This document shows positions 54,567 to 64,000 of a stretch of DNA of 64,000 nt, in pieces. Numbering within the stretch: the first letter of the stretch is position 1; the number at the start of each line of letters is the position of its first letter. The position numbers and the translations under genes are program-made. The notes below the pieces were generated by a model that saw only the letters and a list, made by a program, of their open reading frames with translations, had not been told where the DNA came from and made no database searches. Source of the DNA: Ochotona curzoniae (Eukaryota > Chordata > Mammalia > Lagomorpha > Ochotonidae); contig NW_024465885.1 in assembly GCF_017591425.1 (NCBI RefSeq), positions 37,518,501 through 37,582,500 on the forward strand. Reading direction: 5' to 3'.

Positions 54567-57184
54567 AGCTTAATAGAAATGAGTAATTTACCTATCCCTA
54601 TGTAGTTGGGAAGTGAACTCATTGAGGCAGTTTGGACTAAAAGTTCACATCAATACTGTGCGATAGCACTATAGAGAATACTCATTTGTCAATTTGCATA
54701 ATCAATATTTCACTTTTATACCAAGCAGGGTCATTGTTTAAGTATACAGTGATATGCTTCCTGACCTTTAGAATTTTAAATCACTGGGCTTAATGGAATT
54801 CCTCAGACACCTCTAAAAACTGGTGGAAATGCATATGAATACAAGCTTCAGGAATGGTTTGAATGTTAAAACTCAGTACCAGTATAGGAAATGAAAAAAA
54901 TTCTTTAAAAAGAATATCTTAACAGGTAGCTGGATAGATCAGCCAAAGCAGAGGCATTCCTTTCACTTCCCCGGGAAGCTTTATCCCTAAAAGTGAAAGT
55001 GCTTGGGGGAAAGAAGGCAGGAGTTGAGCACAATCACCACTCTGCTAACCCTGGAAGCAAAATGCCGTATGTTCACTCACATGTGTTAACTCTATCCCAT
55101 ACTTCAATCTATGAGTACCAGGAAGCACAGGCCTTGAGTCCAGACTGCTGTGACCAGTCCAAGGCAGGGCAGGTCTAGGGAATTTCTTTCAAAGAAATTT
55201 CTACAACAAAATAACATGCCAAGTTCTGAAAACAGATTTCATAAAGGTGTTTTCAGACTTTGCTTACATTTTCATTGCTGGAGAGATGGAATTTACATTG
55301 TTTTCTTCTACTTAGATTCAGACCAAGGTCGGTTTATTCTCATGGCAAACAAGCAATGGGCAGGAGATAGAACCTTATTTTCTCTTATACATCTCCTCTT
55401 TGACACTCAAAGTCTTTGGAATTAGTATCAGATATCACAAAGGAAAAAAATCAGGTTACAATTCAATCGGTATAATCAATGAGAGTATAATGAATGACTC
55501 AATGGGGATTCAACAAACTTTTTTGAAAGAGTGCAGATCACCCAGGTCCAAGAATGGGGATCTCTAGTAATTGCTAGCAACTCTGAATTGATCCAGACCC
55601 CACAACAAGGGAGCCAAATAGTTACCCGAGTCACTCCTGGCTTCGTTTCAATAGTTAAGATCTCCACTCCAGGAGGAGGTTAAGCCTTATAACCATAACT
55701 ATGGTACAAGTCAAGACACATTTTGTACTACAACCATGTAAACTTGTACCTACCTGTACATGCAATGAGAAGACCTTCCTCTTTTTTGTAGTCATCCCCT
55801 ATAAAAGAGCAGATACTTGTCTTTTCTTGCTTGGGGAGCCTGGGTTTTGGAAATCCTTCCCTTTAGTCTCTTTTGTTATTTTGTGTGACAACTTCCTCTG
55901 GGGTGTGTCTTGACTGAACTTACTGGAAGGATGGCCCACAGTTTTGGGTGAGAAATAGCAATGGACAATGCCCAGGAGTGCAGAAAACTGTTACTCTGAA
56001 CAGCAATAAGCATCCCCAAGAGTTTCTCCTGCCCCTCACTTCACAGAGAAAACATCAGCATGCAACTGGGCCCTCGAACTCAACTCATTCCTTCAGCAGA
56101 AGATGCCCTTTTCTGGCCACAAGTCTAGAGGAAAATGAATAAAAGGAAAGCCAGTGCAGAGGAGCTGTGGGAACAGGAGAACTGCCTGCTGGAAAGGTTA
56201 ACAGAAACCACAAGACATGATCTGTTGAGATAATGAGTGCAAATGCAGCTATATGAGACTCTGATGTTTTAACATTGTTATTTTCATAATTCATATTTCT
56301 ATCTTATGTTTATTGAATGAAACAGAAAAGCAAAAGATTAGATAAGTTAGAGATTTGTATTTGATAGCCACCTTGAAAAAAAAATCGTCTCTTCCATTGT
56401 GGGAGGTTTCAAATGCACTCAAAGAGAAGGAAAATCACGCAATGAAAACCTGTACCCGTGCCCCTTGATGTAATAGTTGGAGAATGATTTCTTCACAAAC
56501 AGTTCAGTTAATCCTCTTCAACTTGTGGAGCAAATCCCAGCTATAATACTCATCTTTTAGCAATCATTGATAGATATTTTAAACCTCATTTCAACAAACA
56601 TCACTTGAAAATGTTAATAATCCCTCACTGTCACCTAATATATAAGCTATATTCAAATTCTCATTTGCTTTTGTCCTGTAGTTTTTTGTTTTGATCAAAA
56701 TCCATATGAAATGCAGACATTGCATTAGATAACAAGACCCATGTCTTTCCTTAAACCTATCACCATTCATAATTCCACTGCTCCCTCCCCACCTTTTACA
56801 TTATTGGTTGTCAATGAATAGTTTCATTTTAGAATGAAGTATTGTCATGTAAGTATGTATATCAATGTTATTGGTTTATTTGCAACAGGATTTTTTTTTC
56901 CTGAGACAGTCATGACATGGCCAATTGGACTTGCTTTTCTAATTTCCCAAGCTTGTTGAGGTCAGGATGTTTTCATGTTTTACTCTGCATGTGTTCTTGT
57001 ATCATTAGCAAGCATTGATTCATTATGAGCATCTTAACTCATAGGTTTTAATTATGAGCATTTTGAATAGCATGATGAAACTTTGTACCACCTATGCCCT
57101 ACATGGAATCTGTTTCTTTGTCCTGTATATCTGTATTATGTATGCCACCTAAAACAGTGAATTCATTTCATTATTGTAATGAGA
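54567..57184. other. Intergenic sequence, mostly unassigned
   Basis: About 2.6 kb without recognised genes. Free of SINEs. A possible solo LTR lies at about 55500-55950. The 3' part is AT-rich and unremarkable. Confidence 0.4.
55500..55950 (+). mobile_element. Possible solo LTR, family unknown
   Basis: An LTR-like arrangement: AACCATAACTATGG-type U3 sequence, a TATAAAAG box at 55800-55807, then CTTGCTTGGGGAGCCTGGGTTTTGG and a CT-rich stretch resembling an R/U5 region. No clear TG...CA ends, internal region or duplication was found, so this is only a suspicion. Confidence 0.25.
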
Positions 57185-57530
57185 TACTTGGGGCAGGTTA
57201 ACTAATAAAGAAAGAGGGTTATTTTGGCTCAAAATTCAAGATTTGACAGATATAATTGGCCCAGCATCTGGTGGTGAAATTTTTGGCTGGCCAAGTCCTG
57301 AGGTGATACAGGAGCAGTCAGGGAACATGTATATTTTACGTACTTTCTCCTTCTCCTCTTCCAAGACCACAGGATTTAATCATGGAGGTTACACCCAATG
57401 ACTTACTCTATTATAAACGCTTCTAAAAAGCCCCACCTTTAAATTTAATTAAGTTAAATTCCTACCCTCCTCAGTATGATTGCCATAAGACATCAGAGAT
57501 AAAATGATACTCAAACCAAAGCAGGTATTG
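57185..57530 (-). mobile_element. MaLR-type LTR relic
   Basis: AATAAAGAAAGAGGGTTATTTTGGCTCA, GGCTGGCCAAGTCC, CCAAGACCACAGGATTTAATCATGGAGG, TTCTAAAAAGCCCCACCTTTAAAT, and GATACTCAAACCAAAGCAGG follow the reverse complement of MST/THE1-like LTRs. Non-coding. Confidence 0.6.
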
Positions 57531-57742
57531 CTCATCTCCTGTTGTGACTAATTTATACATTAAACTTTATCATTGGGATGTGTGTGTATAGGAAAAGCAT
57601 GTCTTGATACTTCCTGTGGTTTCTGGCATCTCCTGAGGGTCTCGGAACTTGTCCCCTACAACTAAGGAAGGACTCCTGCCTGTGGGTTTACAGTAATGGA
57701 TAAAACTTGGTAGTAATTCTTGAGTCATTCAATGCTTTTAAC

Positions 57743-57992
57743 AGTGGGTAAATGTGTGGACTTTGGGGCAGTCTGGATTTGGGTTTGAAATCTGTGACAC
57801 TCACTGGCTGTGTGCCCTTAGCTAAGGGCTTAACTTTTCTCTCTTATAGTTGCCTTAGCCCTCCGGTCTTGGAGATCATATGAGTTACCTTAGAGAGGAG
57901 TTGTTGAGGTTAAATGAGGGAACGTTTGTTAATTCTTAGCTTGGTGCTGCCCACACTGTAACCACCTGGTAAATGTGAAGCATGGTGATTGC
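57743..57992 (+). repeat. MIR, nearly full length
   Basis: AGTGGGTAAATGTGTGGACTTTGGGGCAGTCTGG, GGGTTTGAAATC, CACTCACTGGCTGTGTGCCC, TTAACTTTTCTCTC, GTTGTTGAGGTTAAATGAGG, GCTTGGTGCTGCCCACAC follow the MIR consensus from its tRNA-like head to the tail. This is the best preserved ancient SINE in the window. Confidence 0.85.
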
Positions 57993-58490
57993 TATAGTAC
58001 TGTACCCCACAGTCTTTTCATGGGTGTGATGTGATGTTTCAGACATCAAAACAAAACAAAAAACAAAAAACCAAAAAACAACAACAAAAAACTCTACAGC
58101 CTTAGATTTTCAGAAAAATTGGACAGATCATAGATTTTTATGCACTTACCTCCCCCCTTTTCCTCTGTTCCTTTTCACAGTTTCCCTTATTATTAACAAC
58201 CTACACGAGTATGGTGCATTCCTTATAATTAATAAACCACTTTTGATATGGTGTGATTAATTATAGCTGGTGATTTACATTAGGTTCTTTTTTGTGTGTA
58301 TGTGCTGTATTGTACTGAAATGCTTTGTAAGACATAAAATGTATATATCCACAGAAAGTAACCAGAATATGAACACTAAAATGTTATTTTTAAAGATTAT
58401 TTTGAGCTGAAAGCATTTTTTAAAACGCAGACTCAGGAGAAAGTCTCCACCTAAAATCAGAGCATAAATTTTGCTTTGTAAAAATGTTCT
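57993..58490. other. AT-rich intergenic sequence, nothing recognised
   Basis: Includes an A-rich CAAAACAAAAAACAAAA stretch near 58050-58090. Confidence 0.45.
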
Positions 58491-58815
58491 TGGCTCAGTG
58501 TGGTAGCTTTAATGGTTAAACTCATCACCTTGCATCCAACGGGATCCCATATGGGTTCATGTCCCAGCTGCTCTACTTCCCTTCCAACTCTCTGCCTGTG
58601 GCCTGGGAATGAAGTCAAGGATGGCTCAAAGCCTTGGGACTCTGCACCCCTCTGGGAGATCTGAAAGAAGCTCTTGCATCCTGGTTTCAGATCGGATCCA
58701 TTCTGACTTTTGCGGGCATTTGGGGAGTGAATCAGCAGACAGAAAATCTTTCTCTCTGCATCTACTTCTCTCTATATACCCGCCTTTAAAAAAAAATGGA
58801 TAAATAAATCTTTTA
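58491..58815 (+). repeat. CSINE with target-site duplication
   Basis: GGCTCAGTGTGGTAGCTTTAATGG head, CACCTTGCATCCAACGGGATCCC, CTACTTCCCTTCCAACTCTCTGCC, CATTTGGGGAGTGAATC, CTCTATATACCCGCC tail. AAAAATGTTCT flanks it on both sides (58480-58490, 58816-58826). Confidence 0.9.
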
Positions 58816-58826
58816 AAAAATGTTCT

Positions 58827-59748
58827 GTATCAGGAAGTTCTGAGTGATACTTGATTGGAGAGGACTTTAGTTTTCATAACAAAGTTCACTTAACATATCA
58901 ACAAACTTCCTACCAAATATTTCCTAGTCACTTCAAAATATACCACTTTTAGAAGCTCTGTGCCGACTCCCCATCTTTCCTTAATCTAGTCACTTTACAA
59001 TCTGTCTCTCTTTGTTAAAATGTTATTTAAGTCTCTGGGTCTAACTTCCTCTTTCGATTTAGCTTTTCTGTAGGGCCACTGTGCACATAAAAGTAAAAAT
59101 AATTTCATCTTCCACTTCTCCTGAGATTGTGTCTTTTGTTTATTTAGTTTTCAGGTCCAGCAAATAGAATGCAAGAGTGCAGAGGAAATTTTTCTCTCCT
59201 ATGCAACTATGGCAGATTCATGAAGAACAACTTCACCTCCCTAAAAAAAAATCCCCTGTGCACCTGTTGATTCCCACCCCTTCTGCCAGATTGCTGCAGC
59301 TACTGGTATTTTTGCTGTATCTGTATTTATGTCATTTCTAAATTATCATATGGTTGGAAACATATCATATATAACTAGCGTTTTCAGACTGTTCTCTTAT
59401 CCAGCAATATGCTCCAAGATTTCCTTTTAAAAAATGCATGTGATTTATACTTAATGGAAGGGATTCCTTACACCGTGTTCCATGTGAGGCTACGGAAACT
59501 GATTTTCATATTTGCTTCCTTGATGCAGTACAGAACCAGTTGCGAGGTTTTTTTACCCAACATTGGACAGAAGGCAGGATTGAAAATGCCATGATTCTAG
59601 ATCCTGTATTTATGAGCATGCTGTTTAGGCTTACAGTGTTTATCCAGTGCAGAATGCTGCAGCCATTCCATGACCTGGTTGTCATCTGAAAATAAAAATT
59701 CCTTTAGTTCTGAGTTTACAATTGTGAAGCAAGACCTAGGTAAATATG
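58827..59748. other. Intergenic sequence, nothing recognised
   Basis: About 0.9 kb of AT-rich unique DNA. Confidence 0.4.
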
Positions 59749-60097
59749 TTTTTTTTTAAATTAATAACATTGTATTATGTGACACAGTTTTATAGGTACT
59801 GGGATTCCACCCACCCCTCCCCAAACCCTCCCCTCATGGTGGATTCCTCCACCTCGTTGCGTGACCACAGTTCAAGTTCAGTTGAGATTCCTTCATTGCA
59901 AGAATATACCAAGCATAAAGTCCAGCATCTTATTGTCCAGATAAGTTCAACGGCTTTTTGGGGAGACCTTCTCTGGTCTGAAGGTAGAGCCAACAGAGTA
60001 AAAACCTGATCAATCAAAAGCCCCAACATAGCATCGTCAACAATACACAGTGTTATGGTATTAATTGACATAGTATTGAGTAAAAAATCTATTAAAA

Positions 60098-60112
60098 ATA
60101 ATGCAAGTTCTT
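60098..60112. repeat. Target-site duplication, left copy (nested SINE)
   Basis: ATAATGCAAGTTCTT, identical to 60440-60454. It belongs to the L1 3' UTR into which the SINE jumped. Confidence 0.95.
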
Positions 60113-60439
60113 TTTTTTAAAGATTTATTTTTATTATTTTTTTATTGGAAAGGCGGATATACAGAGAGGAGAGACAGAGAGGAAGATCTTCCGTCCGATG
60201 ATTCACTCCCCAAGTGAGCGCAACCGCCGATACTATGCCAATCCGAAGCCAGGAGCCTCTTCCGGGTCTCCCACGTGGGTGCAGGGTCCCAAAGCTTTGG
60301 GCCATCCTCGGCTGCTTTCCCGGGCCACAGGCAGGGAGCTGGAAGGGAAGCAGGGCTGCTGGGATAGAACCGGCGCCCATATGGGATCCTGGGCGTGCAA
60401 GGCGAGGACCTTAACCACTTGCGCCACTGCGCCGGGCCC
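60113..60439 (-). repeat. CSINE, youngest copy, nested in L1
   Basis: On the minus strand: GGCCCGGCGCAGTGGCGCA start, Pol III A-box TGGCGCAAGTGG and B-box GGTTCTATCCC (9 of 11 bases of the consensus), a central body, AGATCTTCC, then CTCTGTATATCCGCC and an A-rich TTTCCAATAAAAAAATAATAAAAATAAATC tail split here for length. Perfect 15-bp duplication and intact CpGs (GGCGCC, CCGCCG, CGG) mark it as recent. It can serve as a reference for the subfamily typical of this genome. Confidence 0.95.
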
Positions 60440-60454
60440 ATAATGCAAGTTCTT
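60440..60454. repeat. Target-site duplication, right copy (nested SINE)
   Basis: ATAATGCAAGTTCTT, adjoining the SINE head; partner of 60098-60112. Confidence 0.95.
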
Positions 60455-60628
60455 AACCACATCCTGTGACTACTCCATTGACATTTCAACAATTGAGGTG
60501 CATAACAGTTATAGGAGGGGTGTAGCACAAGGTTTTGATAGTATAGTAGGTTTTACAATTTTTCAAAACACATTGGTTGAGACAGTATTAATTATAGGTT
60601 CAAAAAAAAAGAAGAAAAAAATTACAGG

Positions 60629-61449
60629 TTAAATTAAGGCAAAAATGTGGTATCTAACAGTTTGGGATTGGCTCATTTCCCTTAGCATTATGGTTTCCAG
60701 TTGGGCCCATTTGGCCACAAAGAACAGCATTTTTTTTTTTTTGATAGCTGAGTAGTATTCCACGGAGTAGATGAACCATAGCTTTCTTATCCAGTCTTCT
60801 GCTGATGGGCATTTTGGTTGCTTCCATGTTTTTGCAATTACTGACTGTGCTGCTATGAACATAGGGGTACATGTTGGTTTCTTGTGAAACAGGTGTTTTG
60901 GATATATTCCTAGGAGTGCTATTGTTGGATCAAATGGTATGCAGATTTTGAGTTGTTTGAGTGTTCTCCATACTGATTTCCATAGAGGCTGTACCAACCT
61001 GCAGCCCCACCAGCAATAGCGTAGGGTTCCCTTTTCCCCACATCCTCGCCAGCAAGTGTCGTTGGTGTTTCCCCATATGTGGGCCAATCTTACTGGCGTC
61101 AGGTGGTACCTCATTAATGTTTCATTTGGATTTCCCTTATTGCCAGGGAACTGGAGCATTTTTTCATGTGTTTGTCTGCCATTTGGGTTTGTTCCTTTGT
61201 GAAATGTTTGCCCATTTCCCATGCCCATTTCTTGAGTGGCTTATTTGTTTTGGTATTTTGGTAGTTTTGGAGTTCTTTTTATATTCTGGAGATTAGCCCT
61301 CTATCACCTATGTAGTGCGCAAAGATCTTCTCCCATTCTGTGGGTTGCTTTTTTACTTTGTTAATTGTTTCCCTTGCTTTGCAGAAGCTTCTTAGTTTGA
61401 TGAGGTCCCATTTGTTTATTTTAGTCTTGATTGCTATTGCTTTTGGTGT
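60629..61449 (-). pseudogene. L1 ORF2 C-terminal remnant
   Basis: The last 199 codons (to stop at 60629-60631) are open and read close to the full-length copy: [13 protein letters not shown], the cysteine motif [18 protein letters not shown] in which the His is replaced by Tyr, [19 protein letters not shown], ending HIFALI. Upstream of about 61228 the frame is broken. Neither endonuclease nor RT domain is included. Confidence 0.93.
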
Positions 61450-63215
61450 GTTTCAATGAGCTTCCCAGGTAATATGTACATAGAGCTCTGTTTGTTGGGT
61501 TGTAAAATGAACATTGGTTTTGATATCAGAGGATATGGCTTCAAGTTCTCACTTTTCATTAAAACACCAGATATTTGTTCATGTCCTTGCTGGAGCAGTC
61601 AGTCCGTGTGCTAGGCTCTGAACTGACACCATGGTGAGCATATTAGCCATGCTTTCTGCTACATTGGGTTTACGTTGAAATAGAGGGAGGAATTGATCAA
61701 GGAGTTGCAAAAGTAAGTCTTAATCATCAATTATTCTAGGTACTAAGAAAGCAAACCCCAAGTGCTGTGAGAGAGCACCAATGAGATCTAAAGAGACCTG
61801 AAGGAATCAGTGGCTCACTCTTGCTCGAGATGATGACCTTGATCTGAGCTGTTGTTAAAGTTAAATGGGGGCAAGATGTCTGCCTCCCGTGTATACTAGG
61901 ACCACATGGCTTAAAAGAGTGAGAAAAGGATGAGGCTGTGAAATTAACCTCTGCTATCAGCCCTTTGGTAGATCAACACCATGAGTCTCTCGGTCTCAAT
62001 TATCCTACTCGACTGAACTGAATTTTTTTCCAAGTTGCTAAAGATTATTTAATAATGCTGCCATTTATATTTACCAAAAGCTCAGTTAGTGTGATTTCTA
62101 ATATGCCCTTCTGTAATAATGTGTTAGAAGTTTCATTGTTTATAAATGATTCTTAAGGATGGTTTCTCCAAGATTGTATTAGGTCCAATTATTCGTCTAT
62201 GGGAGAAAATGACATGATTCTGCATTGCATCTCCTTAAGCACCATGATTGTAAAGTGATCTTGCAGTATCATTTCATCCTCATCACAATTTTGTAGCTGA
62301 AAGTCATCACTCCCATTGTACAGAAACAGAAGCAAAGGCTGAGAGAGATGGGAATTGTCAGTGGTAACTAGGAGCATGTTATAACTAACATTGTATCAAC
62401 TCTGAGCTCAGATGTGTGCTCATTTGCAGAATATTTACAATCCAATCACACTGAAAGTCCAAGATGTCATTTCCTTGTAGAAGTAATGGTCTTTGGGTGA
62501 GTCTGAATCCAAAAAGGCAACTAAGGTCTCTTTAGAAATGTGTAAGCCTGAAGGATACTTTCCAAGGCAAGAGAATTATCTGACAACCATTAGCTATATA
62601 GGAAATCTGTCCGTTTGGGCTGGGTCCCCATCTGTAACACATTTGTGTTTTACATCTTAGCATATGATTAAGGGAATTGTTACTGAAATTGGACAACACT
62701 GAGAGTCTGGTATCAAAGTAAGAGTAGAGTTTATTCTATCTTTGACAATTTGGATGTGACTAAATATAGAGTTAGTTATTTCCTCATAGCCATAATTTCA
62801 TGCAGTTTCTTCTGCTAGAATTAGTCCTTGCAATTAAAAAAAAAAATATATGTATATAAACCCGCTTTAATATAACATGCTATTTAGGAAAAGTAACTCA
62901 TTAGGATTTATAATGGCTAACATATTAATTATGAGCATGATGTTTGAAGATTATTGCTAAATTATTCATTGCTAATAATGAAAGAATTCTAGATTTATCT
63001 GAATTCAAGAATCCAGCCACCATGTCAAATAATTGTAATAATGCAAAAATAATCAATAAGTTATAGTTTTTTCCCACCTCTCTATTTTTATCATAAATTA
63101 TTGCAATTTCATTCTGTATTTAAATACCCATCATAGCAGATACTATGGAGGTCATCAAGGAATGCATTAAAATATGGTGAGTCTGCTTTCTTTCCAGTTT
63201 GTTTTTTAAAATATA
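61450..63215. other. AT-rich intergenic sequence, possible MIR/L2 fragment
   Basis: At about 62255-62360 the string ATCATTTCATCCTCATCACAATTTTG, CATTGTACAGAAACAGAAGC, AAGGCTGAGAGAG resembles the reverse complement of a MIR or L2 3' end. The rest holds nothing I can name. Confidence 0.45.
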
Positions 63216-63543
63216 TGTATCCATTTTTTTAAAAAAATTATTATTGGAAAGTCAGATTTTCAGAGAGGAGGAGAGACAGACAGGAACATCTTCTCTCCAC
63301 TGATTCACTCCCCAAGTGCCTGAAGCGGCGAGAGCTGTGCTAGTCCAAAGCCAGCAGCCAGGAGTTTCTTCCAGGTCTCTCAAGTGAGTATAGGATCTCA
63401 AGGCTTTGGGCCGTCCTCAACTGCTTTCCCAGGCCACAAGCAGGTACCTGGATGGGAAGCCGGGCCACTGGGATTCGGACAAACACGTACTAAGCAAGGA
63501 CTAGCCTCTAGGCTACAGTGCCAGGCCCATGTGTATCCATTTT
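63216..63543 (-). repeat. CSINE with target-site duplication
   Basis: The SINE body is 63228-63531: TTATTATTGGAAAGTCAGATTTTCAG tail, CCCAAGTGCCTGAAGCGGCGAGAGC, GGGCCGTCCTCAACTGC, head GCCTCTAGGCTACAGTGCCAGGCCC. TGTATCCATTTT flanks it at 63216-63227 and 63532-63543. Confidence 0.9.
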
Positions 63544-64000
63544 AAAGACAGGCTTTATTAAATGGGGCTTATCAATAGGTACAGAACAACTGCAATATAA
63601 TCTTGCAGTGGGGATAGGGATGGGATTAATTCTGACTCTAACAAGGACAAGGAGGGATTTACAAAGATGGAGCAAGGTGGGTGCCAGTGGATGGAAAATT
63701 ATTAATAGGATATGTGAAGGGTGAGAGGCTTCTGGCTGCTCAGAATTGGTAGGATGCTTGCTGAAGGCAAGCTAGGAGGATCCAAACGGTGAGTGGCATG
63801 ATTCCAAGTTGGATGAGTTTCCATGTACTGCCTTAGATGCTTCTTGTTTAGAGTGTCAAACAAGAACCCATTTCTTCTCTGCTTTCCCCTGAAAATTGTT
63901 TTTGACTGTTGTGCCCATTTAGGTGGCTTGTTTTGTGGATTGCATTGGTCTTACGTGTAAGTAAGCATTTTTAAAAAAGATTTGATCCTTCTCTCTGATT
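63544..64000. other. Intergenic sequence, nothing recognised
   Basis: Unique DNA to the window edge. The last 25 bases (AAAAAAGATTTGATCCTTCTCTC) could be the tail of another minus-strand SINE that continues outside the window. Confidence 0.4.

Larger units (their letters stand above)
59749..61449 (-). mobile_element. 5'-truncated LINE-1 of the young lineage
   Basis: Read on the minus strand it starts inside ORF2 (at the point equivalent to 53287 of the full-length copy) and runs to the end of ORF2 at 60629, through the 3' UTR to an A tail (T9 at 59749-59757). A SINE interrupts the 3' UTR at 60113-60439. The 3' UTR follows that of the 48-kb element with modest divergence. A weak candidate duplication (AGGTAAATATG / AGGTAATATG) lies near the two ends. 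The element can make no active protein. Confidence 0.93.

Noticed and set aside
60113..60439. tRNA gene because of A- and B-box motifs
   Set aside because: The tRNA-related head of a SINE; no cloverleaf with a proper anticodon arm, and a 200-bp non-tRNA body follows.
60198..60443. Open frames in the young SINE on both strands
   Set aside because: The SINE is a Pol III-derived non-coding repeat; similar frames recur at other copies such as 46530-46829.
8741..64000. Exons of the next upstream gene (CYYR1 in human)
   Set aside because: No reading frame with splice sites or familiar protein sequence was found; in human the distance is several hundred kb.

Overview
This is a window of mammalian nuclear DNA, almost certainly from a lagomorph and probably a pika (Ochotona). 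It is AT-rich and repeat-dense, has one strong CpG island, and carries about 25 copies of the lagomorph tRNA-derived SINE (C-repeat/CSINE). It also holds a young LINE-1, older LINE-1 pieces, and ancient MIR, MaLR/ERVL-LTR and DNA-transposon relics. The pika suggestion rests on my recollection of the young SINE and LINE-1 sequences and was not checked against a database. No bacterial, plasmid or phage features are present.

The only host gene recognised is APP (amyloid beta precursor protein), on the minus strand. Its exon 1 lies at about 8175-8374. The 57 coding bases (8175-8231) give the signal peptide, which ends at a GT splice donor, and the 5' UTR is about 143 nt. Upstream (to the right) is a TATA-less promoter with recognisable USF (APB-alpha), GC-box and CTCF (APB-beta) sites inside a CpG island of about 7030-8740. 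Everything to the left (1-8174) is the start of APP intron 1. Everything right of about 8.7 kb is the 5' intergenic flank. In human the next gene that way is CYYR1, hundreds of kb off, and no exon of it is seen here.

The flank holds these main elements. (i) 10.8-24.2 kb: SINEs and old LTRs. (ii) 24.46-25.60 kb: a processed HMGB1 retropseudogene with target-site duplications. (iii) 29.5-31.2 kb: an old minus-strand L1. (iv) 35.0-37.8 kb: an old rearranged L1 with an internal inversion. (v) 48.02-54.56 kb: a full-length, very young L1 with a perfect 15-bp target-site duplication, intact ORF1, and an ORF2 broken by only one extra base in an A10 run. (vi) 59.75-61.45 kb: a 5'-truncated L1 of the same lineage on the minus strand, with a young SINE inserted in it, also with a perfect 15-bp duplication.

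No undescribed multi-gene system is visible. The points most worth a second look are the near-intact L1, the lineage-specific changes in the APP promoter and signal peptide, the SINE-free zone around the APP promoter, and the two related L1s in inverted orientation.
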